Below, in pieces: positions 1 through 5,844 of a stretch of DNA of 6,084 nt (positions are counted from its first letter, which is position 1; each line of letters opens with the position of its first letter). The notes beneath the pieces are model-generated. The model searched no databases, was not told the origin of the DNA, and was given only the letters and a program-made list of their open reading frames with translations. The DNA comes from Methanocorpusculum sp. (GTDB lineage: Archaea > Halobacteriota > Methanomicrobia > Methanomicrobiales > Methanocorpusculaceae). Where the stretch lies: positions 1 to 6,084 of the forward strand of contig DALTYD010000041.1 of NCBI GenBank assembly GCA_029986255.1, given 5' to 3'. Made by a program: the position numbers and the translations under genes.

Positions 1-535
1 AAATTTCTTTTCGTGTATTGAGGAGGACATGTGTGGATTCCCCTAGTTTTCGCATGGTATCAGTAATTTTATCTTCAATGTCGAGTTCATCGTCAATAGC
101 TACAGATGTGCCTTCAATCTCTAAAAGGAAGCGGGCAACTTCGCTGGATTCAAAGAGGATATCATCGAGCTCTTCAAGAGTGAAGAATCCACACATGGCT
201 CCATAGAAGAAGGTTGCCCCGGATTTTTTGACTTTCCGTTTGAATGCATTTCTGGCTTGATTGACAGCTTGAGGACTATATGATTCTTCCATGAATGGGA
301 CTAGTTCTGGGAGATGTTGACCGATGAAGGTCATTTCTGCGCCATGAGATGTTTGGAAATCAGCACAAAGACGGGCGATTGCCCATTCTCTGGCGGTTAT
401 GTACGTGCGTTTGCGTAGAAATATGTTGATCTTTCGATATGTCGCATCGTCAATTTTTTTGAATTTCTGATATTTATTAATCTCTGCTGTTTTTCCTTCT
501 TTGTTAGAAGTATGCTGGTGGGAGTCTGAATCCAT
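1..535 (-). CDS. Conserved archaeal protein, DUF5806-like, 3' end outside window
   Basis: The frame reads 178 codons from an ATG at 535-533 to the left edge without a stop, so the C-terminus is missing. The first 20 residues are polar and probably disordered (MDSDSHQHTSNKEG). The rest is a compact, mostly helical domain with ITAREWAIARLCADF near residues 46-60, LPELVPFM at 75-82, SPQAVNQARNAF at 87-98 and FFYGAMCGFFTLEELDDILF at 109-128. From memory these match a family shared by haloarchaea and some methanogens, labelled DUF5806. The function is not established. The segment around 87-104, rich in Arg and Lys, could be a DNA-binding helix, but that is inference. There are no signal peptide or membrane segments, so the protein is probably cytoplasmic. 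No Shine-Dalgarno sequence precedes the ATG. A good TATA box lies about 65 bp upstream. It is transcribed away from xerA and shares no operon in view. Confidence 0.82.
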   Translation of the reverse strand, partial: MDSDSHQHTSNKEGKTAEINKYQKFKKIDDATYRKINIFLRKRTYITAREWAIARLCADFQTSHGAEMTFIGQHLPELVPFMEESYSPQAVNQARNAFKRKVKKSGATFFYGAMCGFFTLEELDDILFESSEVARFLLEIEGTSVAIDDELDIEDKITDTMRKLGESTHVLLNTRKEI

Positions 536-596
536 TGGATTTGTAATTAGGAGTTTATTAGTATTGAGGGTTTGGTGGAAACTAATTTTGTATTTT

Positions 597-608
597 TATT
601 TATATAGC
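597..608 (-). promoter_or_regulatory. TATA box for the DUF5806-like gene
   Basis: On the minus strand this reads GCTATATAAAT, a good match to the archaeal TATA element. Transcription would start about 25 bp downstream, near 577, giving a leader of about 40 nt before the ATG at 535. The leader contains no GGAGG-like ribosome binding site. Confidence 0.55.
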
Positions 609-1310
609 AATATATGGTTTATATGATCTGTATTAATAACTCTTAGATTGCATGATTTCTGACTATTTAACTTTGGTTTGAGTTTTCGCATGCATAGTCA
701 TGATTAAGCAGAGACGATGAGTAGATAAACAACAGTATTTGTCCGTTTTGCTTTAAGTCAGACAGCTACATAGGAAAAACGTTATTTTTTTGTCATATTC
801 TTTACTTATCAATGGGAAATATTCCATTGTTAGAGCTACTTGCTAGATTACAATATTCATCTATTATTTACTATTTGCTTTGTCAATGGTCTGATTATAT
901 TCAAGGTTAATAAATGCAACTAATGAACTTACTAGGTCATAATATGCTTGCTATATGTAAACAAAGATGAGGGATCTTACTTTGCATGCTCGCATCTAAC
1001 CAATATGTTGTTGTTAGATATCAAATATGGAAAAACGAAGAATATTACCAGTATGTACTCTCCAAGATGGAAATTATTCGTTCCTCTAAAAGGAATGCAA
1101 TTAAAACATCGTTTGTGAAGTTTATTTTTTCAAGATTGGGGATTGAAAATATGATATATCTTTTTCAGGGACATTCTTCAAACACATTTTTATTGATATT
1201 TTATCACTATTTTATCAAAAATATCTTTAAATTTCTTTATTTATAGATGTTTATCTTATTTTTAATTCATAATTTTGGAAAAATATTCATATTATTATAA
1301 TTCTTAAAAT
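609..1310. other. AT-rich gap with no convincing gene
   Basis: About 700 bp of AT-rich DNA lie between two divergently transcribed genes. The only open frame of any size (986-1246, plus, 86 codons) has a protein rich in F, I, Y and K, no recognisable motif and no ribosome binding site, so I do not call it. I found no tRNA, no CRISPR-like repeat and no clear C/D-box RNA. A short imperfect hairpin at 810-829 is the only local structure noted. The stretch could be promoter and leader DNA, decayed sequence, or a region kept gene-free around the recombination site at its right end. Confidence 0.5.
810..829. repeat. Short imperfect inverted repeat
   Basis: CAATGGGAA and TTCCATTG flank a 3-nt centre and pair with one bulged G. 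No T-run or nearby gene gives it an obvious role, and it could be chance in AT-rich DNA. Confidence 0.3.
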
Positions 1311-1311
1311 A
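1293..1311 (+). promoter_or_regulatory. Candidate TATA region upstream of dif for xerA
   Basis: TTATTATAATTC and then TTAAAATA are plausible TATA elements. Transcription from them would start near 1320-1335, inside the dif site, so bound XerA would collide with initiation. Which box is used cannot be decided from sequence. Confidence 0.3.
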
Positions 1312-1338
1312 TTGCGCATAATATGTATTATGCGCAAT
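1311..1338. other. dif: Putative dif site (XerA recombination site)
   Basis: The sequence reads ATTGCGCATAA, then TATGTA, then TTATGCGCAAT: two perfectly complementary 11-bp arms around a 6-bp centre, 28 bp in all. Bacterial dif sites have exactly this 11-6-11 layout. Compared from memory with Escherichia coli dif, the left arm matches at 9 of 11 positions, the right arm at 8 of 11, and the whole at about 21 of 28. The site ends 41 bp before the likely start codon of the xerA-like gene, and single-Xer systems often have recombinase and site close together. Its role would be to resolve chromosome dimers after replication. The arms are more symmetric than in most known dif sites, where asymmetry sets orientation. 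Only the 6-bp centre, which is itself not palindromic, could do that here. Alternatives are an operator or a stem-loop, but no T-run follows it. Confidence 0.82.
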
Positions 1339-1356
1339 GTTATTATCTTCCTCTTC

Positions 1357-1364
1357 ATATAATT
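1357..1364 (+). promoter_or_regulatory. Candidate TATA box for a near-leaderless xerA transcript
   Basis: ATATAATT lies 16 bp before the ATG at 1380. It is a little too close for standard spacing, since initiation would fall close to or just inside the start codon. It would fit only a leaderless mRNA with short TATA-to-start spacing. It competes with the TATA-like elements upstream of dif. Confidence 0.25.
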
Positions 1365-1379
1365 TGATTAAGTGTGTGT

Positions 1380-2297
1380 ATGATCCCGTCGAAACGAACA
1401 TTCCAACTATGGATCCCCCGCTACCTCAGTAGCATTGAGACCAAAAATTACTCTGAAAAGACTATTGAAGCGTACGGTCGAATTCTCAGATTATTTGCCC
1501 GTTACAAAAACTACCTTGTAAACCATGATGGCAATATTCCAAAGAATACTAGTCTCTTCTCTGATCTTGATATGCATGTGGATGTTGATGCTGATGCTTA
1601 TGAGATAGGTGACTTTTTTACCTTGATCCGCCAAGAACGCCAACTTAAACCAGCAAGTCTGCATCAGTATGAATCTGCTCTTAGCTCTTTCTATCGGCAT
1701 TTGATATCTCAGAATGTTATCGATGCAAATCCGATGACTCTGATTGAACGACCGAAGATCAAAGATCGTGAGCTCAAATATCTTCGGCACAAAGAGATTA
1801 TGGCCTTTATTGCATCGGTAAAAGATTTTCGCAATGCTCTTATTATCCGCACAATCTATGCGACAGGTATGCGCGTATCTGAGATATGCAGTCTTTGTGT
1901 TGAACACATCAATTTTGATGAACAAACCATTCGTGTACATGGAAAAGGTGGAAAAATTCGAATAGTTTTCTGTGATTTAGATACGCTTTCAATGCTGCGC
2001 ATATATGTTGATAATCGAACACAAGGCCCAGTCTTTTTTGGTAATCAAGGAAAAGCTATCTCACCTCGGACTATACAGCATATCTTCAATCTCTGTGCTC
2101 CTCCTGGTATTACTCCTCATACTATTCGGCATAGTTATGCAAGTGAACTCTATAAACGATCGCATAATCTTCGTGTAGTACAAGAAAATCTGGGGCACTA
2201 TTCCATTCAGACCACCGAACTTTACATCCATACTGATCTCGATGAGCGTAGAAAAGCATATCAGGCGTACTTTCCTTTGGCAACTGATGAGAAGTAA
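1380..2297 (+). CDS. xerA: XerA-like tyrosine recombinase (site-specific integrase)
   Basis: This 305-residue tyrosine recombinase would cut and rejoin DNA at paired dif sites through a covalent phosphotyrosine intermediate, in the cytoplasm on the chromosome. The N-terminal core-binding domain covers about residues 5-120 and the catalytic domain about 130-298. The full catalytic set is visible: Arg165 in ATGMRVSE, Lys189 in HGKGGK, His247 and Arg250 in PHTIRHSYA, His273 in LGHYSIQTT and nucleophile Tyr282 in ELYIH. Length is slightly above the 280-300 typical of archaeal XerA. The excess seems to lie in an acidic insert in the N-terminal domain (DLDMHVDVDADAYE, about 62-75). ATG at 1380 is preferred; an in-frame GTG at 1374 would add two residues. 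There is no clear Shine-Dalgarno sequence. The gene is alone on its strand, with the dif-like site just upstream, which favours a chromosomal Xer over a phage or plasmid integrase. The latter cannot be excluded. Confidence 0.94.
   Translation: MIPSKRTFQLWIPRYLSSIETKNYSEKTIEAYGRILRLFARYKNYLVNHDGNIPKNTSLFSDLDMHVDVDADAYEIGDFFTLIRQERQLKPASLHQYESALSSFYRHLISQNVIDANPMTLIERPKIKDRELKYLRHKEIMAFIASVKDFRNALIIRTIYATGMRVSEICSLCVEHINFDEQTIRVHGKGGKIRIVFCDLDTLSMLRIYVDNRTQGPVFFGNQGKAISPRTIQHIFNLCAPPGITPHTIRHSYASELYKRSHNLRVVQENLGHYSIQTTELYIHTDLDERRKAYQAYFPLATDEK
1581..1598 (+). repeat. Tandem hexanucleotide GATGYT x3 inside xerA
   Basis: GATGTT, GATGCT and GATGCT follow directly and encode DVDADA in the acidic insert of the recombinase. 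In-frame expansion or contraction here would change only the length of the acidic stretch. Confidence 0.6.
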
Positions 2298-2298
2298 T

Positions 2299-2336
2299 CT
2301 CTTTTTTGATGACTCTGTTCTGTTTTCATTTTTTAC
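2299..2336 (+). terminator. T-rich terminator of xerA
   Basis: Two runs of six T (2302-2307 and 2329-2334) begin 4 nt after the xerA stop codon. Archaeal transcripts end at such T-runs without needing a stem-loop. Confidence 0.55.
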
Positions 2337-2594
2337 ATAAACTAAATAATGCTATATTACTAATTACCTCTATGGAATTTTATTTGGTATGATATTTATT
2401 CTCCTCAAAACTAGAGATGATATGTATAATGGGAGAATTCAAACAATATAATCATTAAAATAGAGAGATAAGGAAATAGGAAATGGTGATATCATCATCT
2501 TACTGTTCTAAGGAGAGAAACCATCCAAAAAAACTTTAATCATCTCTTGTTTTCAGATTTATTCATAGAATTATCTCTTTTCTGATTATAAATG

Positions 2595-2600
2595 AAAAAA
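2595..2600 (-). terminator. T-run terminator of the hyp-pyrC operon
   Basis: Six T residues on the minus strand begin 5 nt after the pyrC TGA. A second run of seven T (2527-2533) lies about 70 nt further on and may act as back-up. Confidence 0.55.
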
Positions 2601-2605
2601 GGAAG

Positions 2606-3862
2606 TCAGATTTTTCCAGATCCTGCAAGCCACTGTATTCTGCCTTTATTAAATTCTCCTTTGTGCCATACTGCAGTGCCTTCGACAACAGTAGTTTCAG
2701 GAAATATCCCATTCAGACCTTCGTATGGTGTCCATCCACATTTACTGTGCAGATTCTCAGCAGATATTTTCTCAGGATGATCTGTATATACTGCAAGATC
2801 TGCTCTTTTTCCAATTGCAATTTCTGGAGCTATCAAACCAAAGGTACTGTATGGCCCATTTACTGTCTTTTCCAGAAGCGAAGAGAGAGAAATTCTTCCC
2901 GAAAAAACCTCATTCATCAATAGAGGAAGCATGGTCTCAACACCAGGAATCCCTGCTGGAGTTGATGCAAACTCATGCAATTTTTCAGAGAGTGTGTGTG
3001 GTGCATGGTCCGATGCAATTACTGGAATTGAATCAAACATCTTCCACAACTCCATTCTTTCTGCCTTTGTTCGCAGTGGTGGGTTCATTCGAAATCGTGT
3101 ATCCGAACATTCGTGTTCTTCCCATGAGAGAAATAGATGATGCGGCGTAACTTCAAAGGAGTTTTCCTGTCGTTGCATCACACGAGATATAGATGCAGCA
3201 CCACTCATGTGGCAAAAATGCAAGCGTGCCCCTATTGGAGCAATGGAATTCATCATTTCAACTGCAGATGCTTCGCCAGAGATAGGGCGTGATGTTGCAT
3301 GCTCAGCAAGCGTATGTACCTCTCGTGGTCTTACTTCTTCTGCATGTACTGTAGTAAGCGCTCCTAAATTTGAAATGGTTGTTAAAGCTGAACGAATAAA
3401 ATCTGGTGTTATAGCGGAGCTATAACTGGAATGAGCTACAAACATTTCACCAAATGCAAGAGCACCTGCATAGTACATACCAGGAAGGTCTGCTGTTTTA
3501 GTCACTCCTCCATTGATGGCAAAGTGACAGAAACTTTTTTCTTTTGCGTATTTCACCCGTTTTATAAAGCTCTCTACTGTCTCTATTGGGGGAACCGTGT
3601 TTGGTTGATCCACCACAGCTGCCACACCCCCAGCAACAGCTGCCTGTGATCCAGTAGCCCAGTCTTCCTTTCTTGCCTGCGTTCCATCTCGCATATGAAC
3701 ATGTGCATCCATCGCTGCAGGCACACAGAGATGATTGTGGCAGTTGATCACTTGTTCAGCAGAACTTGAACTGCCAATGTGCATAATAACTCCTTCTGAA
3801 ATACTAATATCTGCAACTCTTCCGTTTGGAAGTGTTGCAGATTTCAGAACCAGATCTATCAT
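2606..3862 (-). CDS. pyrC: Dihydroorotase
   Basis: Dihydroorotase reversibly cyclises N-carbamoyl-aspartate to dihydroorotate, the third step of pyrimidine synthesis, in the cytoplasm. The 418-residue protein is a metal-dependent amidohydrolase of usual length. Visible sites are His54 and His56 with Arg58 in MDAHVHMRD, Asn88 in QPNT (substrate contact in the family), His173 in TVHAEE, His218 in LHFCHMSG, and Asp285 in IASDHAPHT. The region after AGALAFGEMF (about 133-141) has no Lys where some dihydroorotases carry a carboxylated lysine bridging two metals. Glu139 may take that place, or the metal site may differ. The start at 3862 leaves 1 nt after the hypE stop (TAA, A, ATG), with no good ribosome binding site, so reinitiation by ribosomes leaving hypE is likely. 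A longer frame from 3922 would overlap hypE by 59 bp and adds only an untypical N-terminus. It is the last gene of the operon hypC-hypA-hypE-pyrC. Confidence 0.93.
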   Translation of the reverse strand: MIDLVLKSATLPNGRVADISISEGVIMHIGSSSSAEQVINCHNHLCVPAAMDAHVHMRDGTQARKEDWATGSQAAVAGGVAAVVDQPNTVPPIETVESFIKRVKYAKEKSFCHFAINGGVTKTADLPGMYYAGALAFGEMFVAHSSYSSAITPDFIRSALTTISNLGALTTVHAEEVRPREVHTLAEHATSRPISGEASAVEMMNSIAPIGARLHFCHMSGAASISRVMQRQENSFEVTPHHLFLSWEEHECSDTRFRMNPPLRTKAERMELWKMFDSIPVIASDHAPHTLSEKLHEFASTPAGIPGVETMLPLLMNEVFSGRISLSSLLEKTVNGPYSTFGLIAPEIAIGKRADLAVYTDHPEKISAENLHSKCGWTPYEGLNGIFPETTVVEGTAVWHKGEFNKGRIQWLAGSGKI

Positions 3863-3863
3863 T

Positions 3864-4889
3864 TTAGCAGACTCGTGGGACAGGATCTCCCATGGGGGGT
3901 TCGATAAATCGTTCACCACCAATACTCGTCCGCATAATTACCCCTGAACCTTCCATGGCCTCTCCAATAACTGCCGCATTTTTTCCAAGTGGATGACTGC
4001 GTAGTGCTCCAAGTATCGCGTCCACTGCATCCGCTGAAACTCCCATCACACACTTACCCTCGTTTGCTACCTGCAGTGGATCAATTCCGAGCAGATTCCC
4101 AGCTGATGAAACACTCCTGCTAATTGGCATTGCATCCTGATCCACTACGACTTTCACATCTGCTTTATGGGCCATTTCATTGATGCACGCTGCAAAACCT
4201 CCACGGGTTGGATCCTTCATTGCATGGATGGCACCTATTGGTGCTGCCCGAATTGCTCCTGCAATCATTGTGTACAATGGCGCCACATCTGATTTCAGTT
4301 GTTCGCCAAGTTCGAATCCTTCTCTGTGTGCAACAATTGCCAACCCGTGATCTCCAAGCGTGCCTGAAACAATGATTTTGTCACCCGGTACAAGAGCATT
4401 ATCTCGGATCAGATAAGACTCCTTATCAATGATCCCAACTCCAGTTGTATTGATAATTATTCCATCAAGGTTTCCTTTTTCCACAACTTTAGTGTCTCCG
4501 GTGATAATTGCCGCTCCTGCCTCATTAAGTGCCTCATCCATTGATGCGACAATTTTCTCAAGAGCAGAGATGGGAAATCCTTCTTCGATCACCATTGCAC
4601 TAGTTAATGCAATTGGTCGTGCGCCCATCACTGAGAGATCATTGATAGTGCCTGAAACAGCAATTCTCCCAATATCACCCCCAGGAAAAAAAATTGGCTT
4701 TACTACATGGGAATCGGTTGTGAGAACAACTGTTTTTCCACCTACTTCAAATGTTGATCCGTCATCTAGTGACTCAAGGCCGATACCTCCAGCATTATTA
4801 TGCGTGAATGCTGTTAGGGTCCCAAGAAGTTCTTCCATGATTTCCCCACCAGCTCCATGCATCATATTGACTTTTGCATTCATATTCAT
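3864..4889 (-). CDS. hypE: Hydrogenase expression/formation protein HypE
   Basis: HypE makes the cyanide ligands of the [NiFe] hydrogenase iron. HypF transfers a carbamoyl group from carbamoyl phosphate to the HypE C-terminal cysteine, and HypE dehydrates it with ATP to a thiocyanate that passes to HypC-HypD. The 341-residue length is typical. The N-terminus has MMHGAGGEIM (9-18). The ATP-binding half of this PurM-like fold includes TTDSHVVKP (57-65), GDIGRIAVSGTINDLSVMGA (71-90) and ITGDTKVVEKG (129-139). The C-terminal half has MKDPTRGG (224-231) and ANEGKCVMGV (275-284). The protein ends in PRVC, with Cys341 the carbamoyl acceptor, so it appears complete and functional. The first ATG (4889) is preferred over the one two codons later because GAGGGAG at 4902-4896 stands 6 nt before it. 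It begins 3 nt after hypA and is followed after 1 nt by pyrC. Confidence 0.97.
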   Translation of the reverse strand: MNMNAKVNMMHGAGGEIMEELLGTLTAFTHNNAGGIGLESLDDGSTFEVGGKTVVLTTDSHVVKPIFFPGGDIGRIAVSGTINDLSVMGARPIALTSAMVIEEGFPISALEKIVASMDEALNEAGAAIITGDTKVVEKGNLDGIIINTTGVGIIDKESYLIRDNALVPGDKIIVSGTLGDHGLAIVAHREGFELGEQLKSDVAPLYTMIAGAIRAAPIGAIHAMKDPTRGGFAACINEMAHKADVKVVVDQDAMPISRSVSSAGNLLGIDPLQVANEGKCVMGVSADAVDAILGALRSHPLGKNAAVIGEAMEGSGVIMRTSIGGERFIEPPMGDPVPRVC

Positions 4890-4892
4890 CTT

Positions 4893-5231
4893 TTACTCCC
4901 TCGTATCAATCTCAATATTTTTCACTAAAATTTCACGACCTTGTATTAGACATGGCAATTTCCCGCAGTTTGGACACACAAAAATTTCTGATCCTACATA
5001 CCCACATCCACACTCAGCAACTGGTGGAACCATATTAAATACAAGTTTTGTTTCTGAAAACATTGATTCTTCGGTGGCAAACGTCTTAAACATAAATTCT
5101 ATCTGTTCTGGATTCACCATAGCCATTGTTCCCACATTCACATGGATAGTTTTGACCTTTATTGCCCCATTGTCTTCAGCTGCACGTTTGGAAGTCGCAT
5201 ATATATCATATGCGATACCTGATTCATGCAT
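4893..5231 (-). CDS. hypA: Hydrogenase nickel incorporation protein HypA
   Basis: HypA is a small cytoplasmic metallochaperone that, with the GTPase HypB, inserts nickel into the large subunit of [NiFe] hydrogenases. The 112 residues fit the family. The protein begins MHE, whose His2 (with the amino terminus and Glu3) is the family's nickel ligand; this also fixes the start. The zinc site uses Cys74 and Cys76 (ECGCGYVG) and Cys86 and Cys89 (FVCPNCG). The first pair is spaced CxC, whereas many bacterial HypA proteins have CxxC. Cys94 is an additional cysteine. A GGGGGA sequence at the end of hypC, about 10 nt upstream, is a plausible ribosome binding site. It lies 6 nt after hypC and 3 nt before hypE. 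No hypB gene is in the window. Confidence 0.95.
   Translation of the reverse strand: MHESGIAYDIYATSKRAAEDNGAIKVKTIHVNVGTMAMVNPEQIEFMFKTFATEESMFSETKLVFNMVPPVAECGCGYVGSEIFVCPNCGKLPCLIQGREILVKNIEIDTRE
4896..4902 (-). promoter_or_regulatory. Shine-Dalgarno site of hypE inside the end of hypA
   Basis: GAGGGAG on the minus strand spans the last codons of hypA and lies 6 nt from the hypE ATG at 4889. Its spacing selects that ATG over the second one at 4883. Confidence 0.7.
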
Positions 5232-5237
5232 GATTTT

Positions 5238-5468
5238 CTATCCCCCTGTTTCCATTGCCTTATAGACCTCTTTGAAGAGTTCGCGGGTTTCAAGTCCCTC
5301 TTCACGTGAGAGACGCTGAATAGCAAATCCTACATGAACCAGCACAAACTCGCCAACTGCTACATCAACAAGATCGATTCTAACCTCTTGCTGGAGCTCT
5401 CCATAATCAACAAGTGCCACGTTTCCATCTCGTATTTCAAGTATTTCTGCAGGAACTGCTATACACAT
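5238..5468 (-). CDS. hypC: Hydrogenase maturation chaperone HypC (HypC/HupF family)
   Basis: HypC partners HypD to carry and assemble the Fe(CN)2CO unit and then docks on the hydrogenase large-subunit precursor. The 76 residues match the short family. MCIAVP at the start gives the essential Cys2, exposed after methionine removal, and HVGFAI (45-50) holds the conserved His. The C-terminal part (53-71) is a charged helix typical of the family. This is the first gene of the operon. No Shine-Dalgarno sequence precedes the ATG, which suggests a short leader or leaderless mRNA; the MC start is fixed by the family motif. The next gene, hypA, begins 6 nt after the TAG. Confidence 0.96.
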   Translation of the reverse strand: MCIAVPAEILEIRDGNVALVDYGELQQEVRIDLVDVAVGEFVLVHVGFAIQRLSREEGLETRELFKEVYKAMETGG

Positions 5469-5510
5469 ATATGATTATTGGATATGTCATGTGATAAAGA
5501 CAACGAAAAG

Positions 5511-5532
5511 GAATATAGCATGAGGATATAGA
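5511..5532 (-). promoter_or_regulatory. Candidate promoter of the hypCAE-pyrC operon
   Basis: On the minus strand GCTATATTCC (5520-5511) and, just upstream, TCTATATCC (5532-5524) are TATA-like. The nearer would start transcription around 5490, leaving a leader of about 20 nt before hypC. A weaker CTTTATC at 5499-5493 would instead fit a leaderless transcript. Confidence 0.4.
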
Positions 5533-5536
5533 AAAT

Positions 5537-5562
5537 GATAGGTGGTTATACCATTATCTATC
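5537..5562. repeat. Nested inverted repeat upstream of hypC, possible operator
   Basis: GATAG and CTATC flank an inner TGGT-TAT-ACCA. The two symmetries have nearly the same centre, close to 5548-5549. It sits immediately upstream of the candidate TATA elements, where an archaeal activator or repressor could bind. It could also be chance. Confidence 0.3.
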
Positions 5563-5708
5563 TTTCAAAGGGTACTTGATAATAGTAACAATATGGAATT
5601 AAAAGATAAAATAGATGTCTCATATCGCTATTTGATTTAAACTAAACCGCGCTTTTTTGCAAAAATTCCATAATCCTATTTATGAAGACAAACAAGTTTT
5701 TTTAGGTA

Positions 5709-5792
5709 CGCCGAGAGGGAGATTTGAACTCCCGAGGTGTTATCACCAGAGGCTTTCAAGGCCTCCGCCTTTCCGGACTAGACTATCTCGGC
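5709..5792 (-). tRNA. tRNA-Ser (anticodon UGA)
   Basis: The minus strand folds as a class II tRNA of 84 nt. The acceptor stem is GCCGAGA with TCTCGGC. The D-arm loop holds GG. The anticodon stem GAGGC/GCCTC encloses loop CTTGAAA with anticodon TGA at 5758-5756. The long variable arm GGTG-ATAA-CACC and the T-arm GGGAG-TTCAAAT-CTCCC follow, and the discriminator base is G, as expected for serine. CCA is not encoded. It reads UCA and probably UCG codons. I see no intron. It lies between the hyp operon and the partial gene on its right, all on the same strand. Confidence 0.97.
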
Positions 5793-5802
5793 ATCAAAGT
5801 AT

Positions 5803-5817
5803 ACACATAATATGTGT
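5803..5817. repeat. Perfect palindrome upstream of tRNA-Ser
   Basis: ACACATA-A-TATGTGT is perfectly symmetric and centred 18 bp before the mature tRNA 5' end. It contains a TATA-like core but is closer to the tRNA than usual for its promoter. It may be the promoter, a protein site, or coincidence. Confidence 0.35.
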
Positions 5818-5823
5818 GCAGGC

Positions 5824-5832
5824 TAAAAAAAG
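5824..5832 (-). terminator. T-run after the partial right-hand gene
   Basis: Seven T residues on the minus strand (5831-5825) follow the TAA of the upstream gene by 13 nt. This is a likely terminator. Its distance from the tRNA (about 33 bp) means it could also act as the tRNA TATA-like element. Confidence 0.45.
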
Positions 5833-5844
5833 ATTTGTGTTGAC

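Larger units (their letters stand above)
2298..2605. other. Convergent gap between xerA and pyrC
   Basis: This 308-bp gap between convergent genes holds T-runs serving as terminators at both ends. Two inverted repeats lie between them: ATTCTCC at 2398-2404 with GGAGAAT at 2432-2438 (7 bp, 27-nt loop), and a 16-bp near-palindrome at 2483-2498 (ATGGTGAT, ATCATCAT; one mismatch that would be a G-U pair in RNA). I see no open frame with coding character. Confidence 0.5.

Noticed and set aside
986..1246. Open frame of 86 codons on the plus strand
   Set aside because: The product is dominated by F, I, Y, K and N as expected from AT-rich noncoding DNA, with no ribosome binding site, no motif and no promoter that I can support.
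1311..1338. Intrinsic terminator as an explanation for the 28-bp inverted repeat
   Set aside because: No T-run follows the stem, no gene ends just before it, and the 11-6-11 layout next to xerA fits dif better.
1491..1940. Open frame of 149 codons antisense to xerA
   Set aside because: The sense strand encodes an intact recombinase, and the antisense product shows no recognisable domain.
1996..2020. Second dif-like sequence inside xerA (TGCGCATATATGTTGATAA)
   Set aside because: The left arm matches 8 of 11 positions but the right arm only about 5 of 11, and the stretch is constrained by coding, so it is not a credible second site.
3863..3922. Twenty-residue N-terminal extension of the dihydroorotase
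   Set aside because: It overlaps the end of hypE in another frame and does not resemble the family. The start at 3862 gives the normal N-terminus and a 1-nt gap.
4429..5265. Open frame of 278 codons antisense to hypE, hypA and the end of hypC
   Set aside because: It lies opposite three clearly recognised genes and has no family features of its own. It is a by-product of codon composition on the other strand.
5806..5815. CATAATATGT shared by the dif site and the palindrome upstream of tRNA-Ser
   Set aside because: A ten-base AT-rich match without the GCGC arms does not make a recombination site; chance is sufficient.
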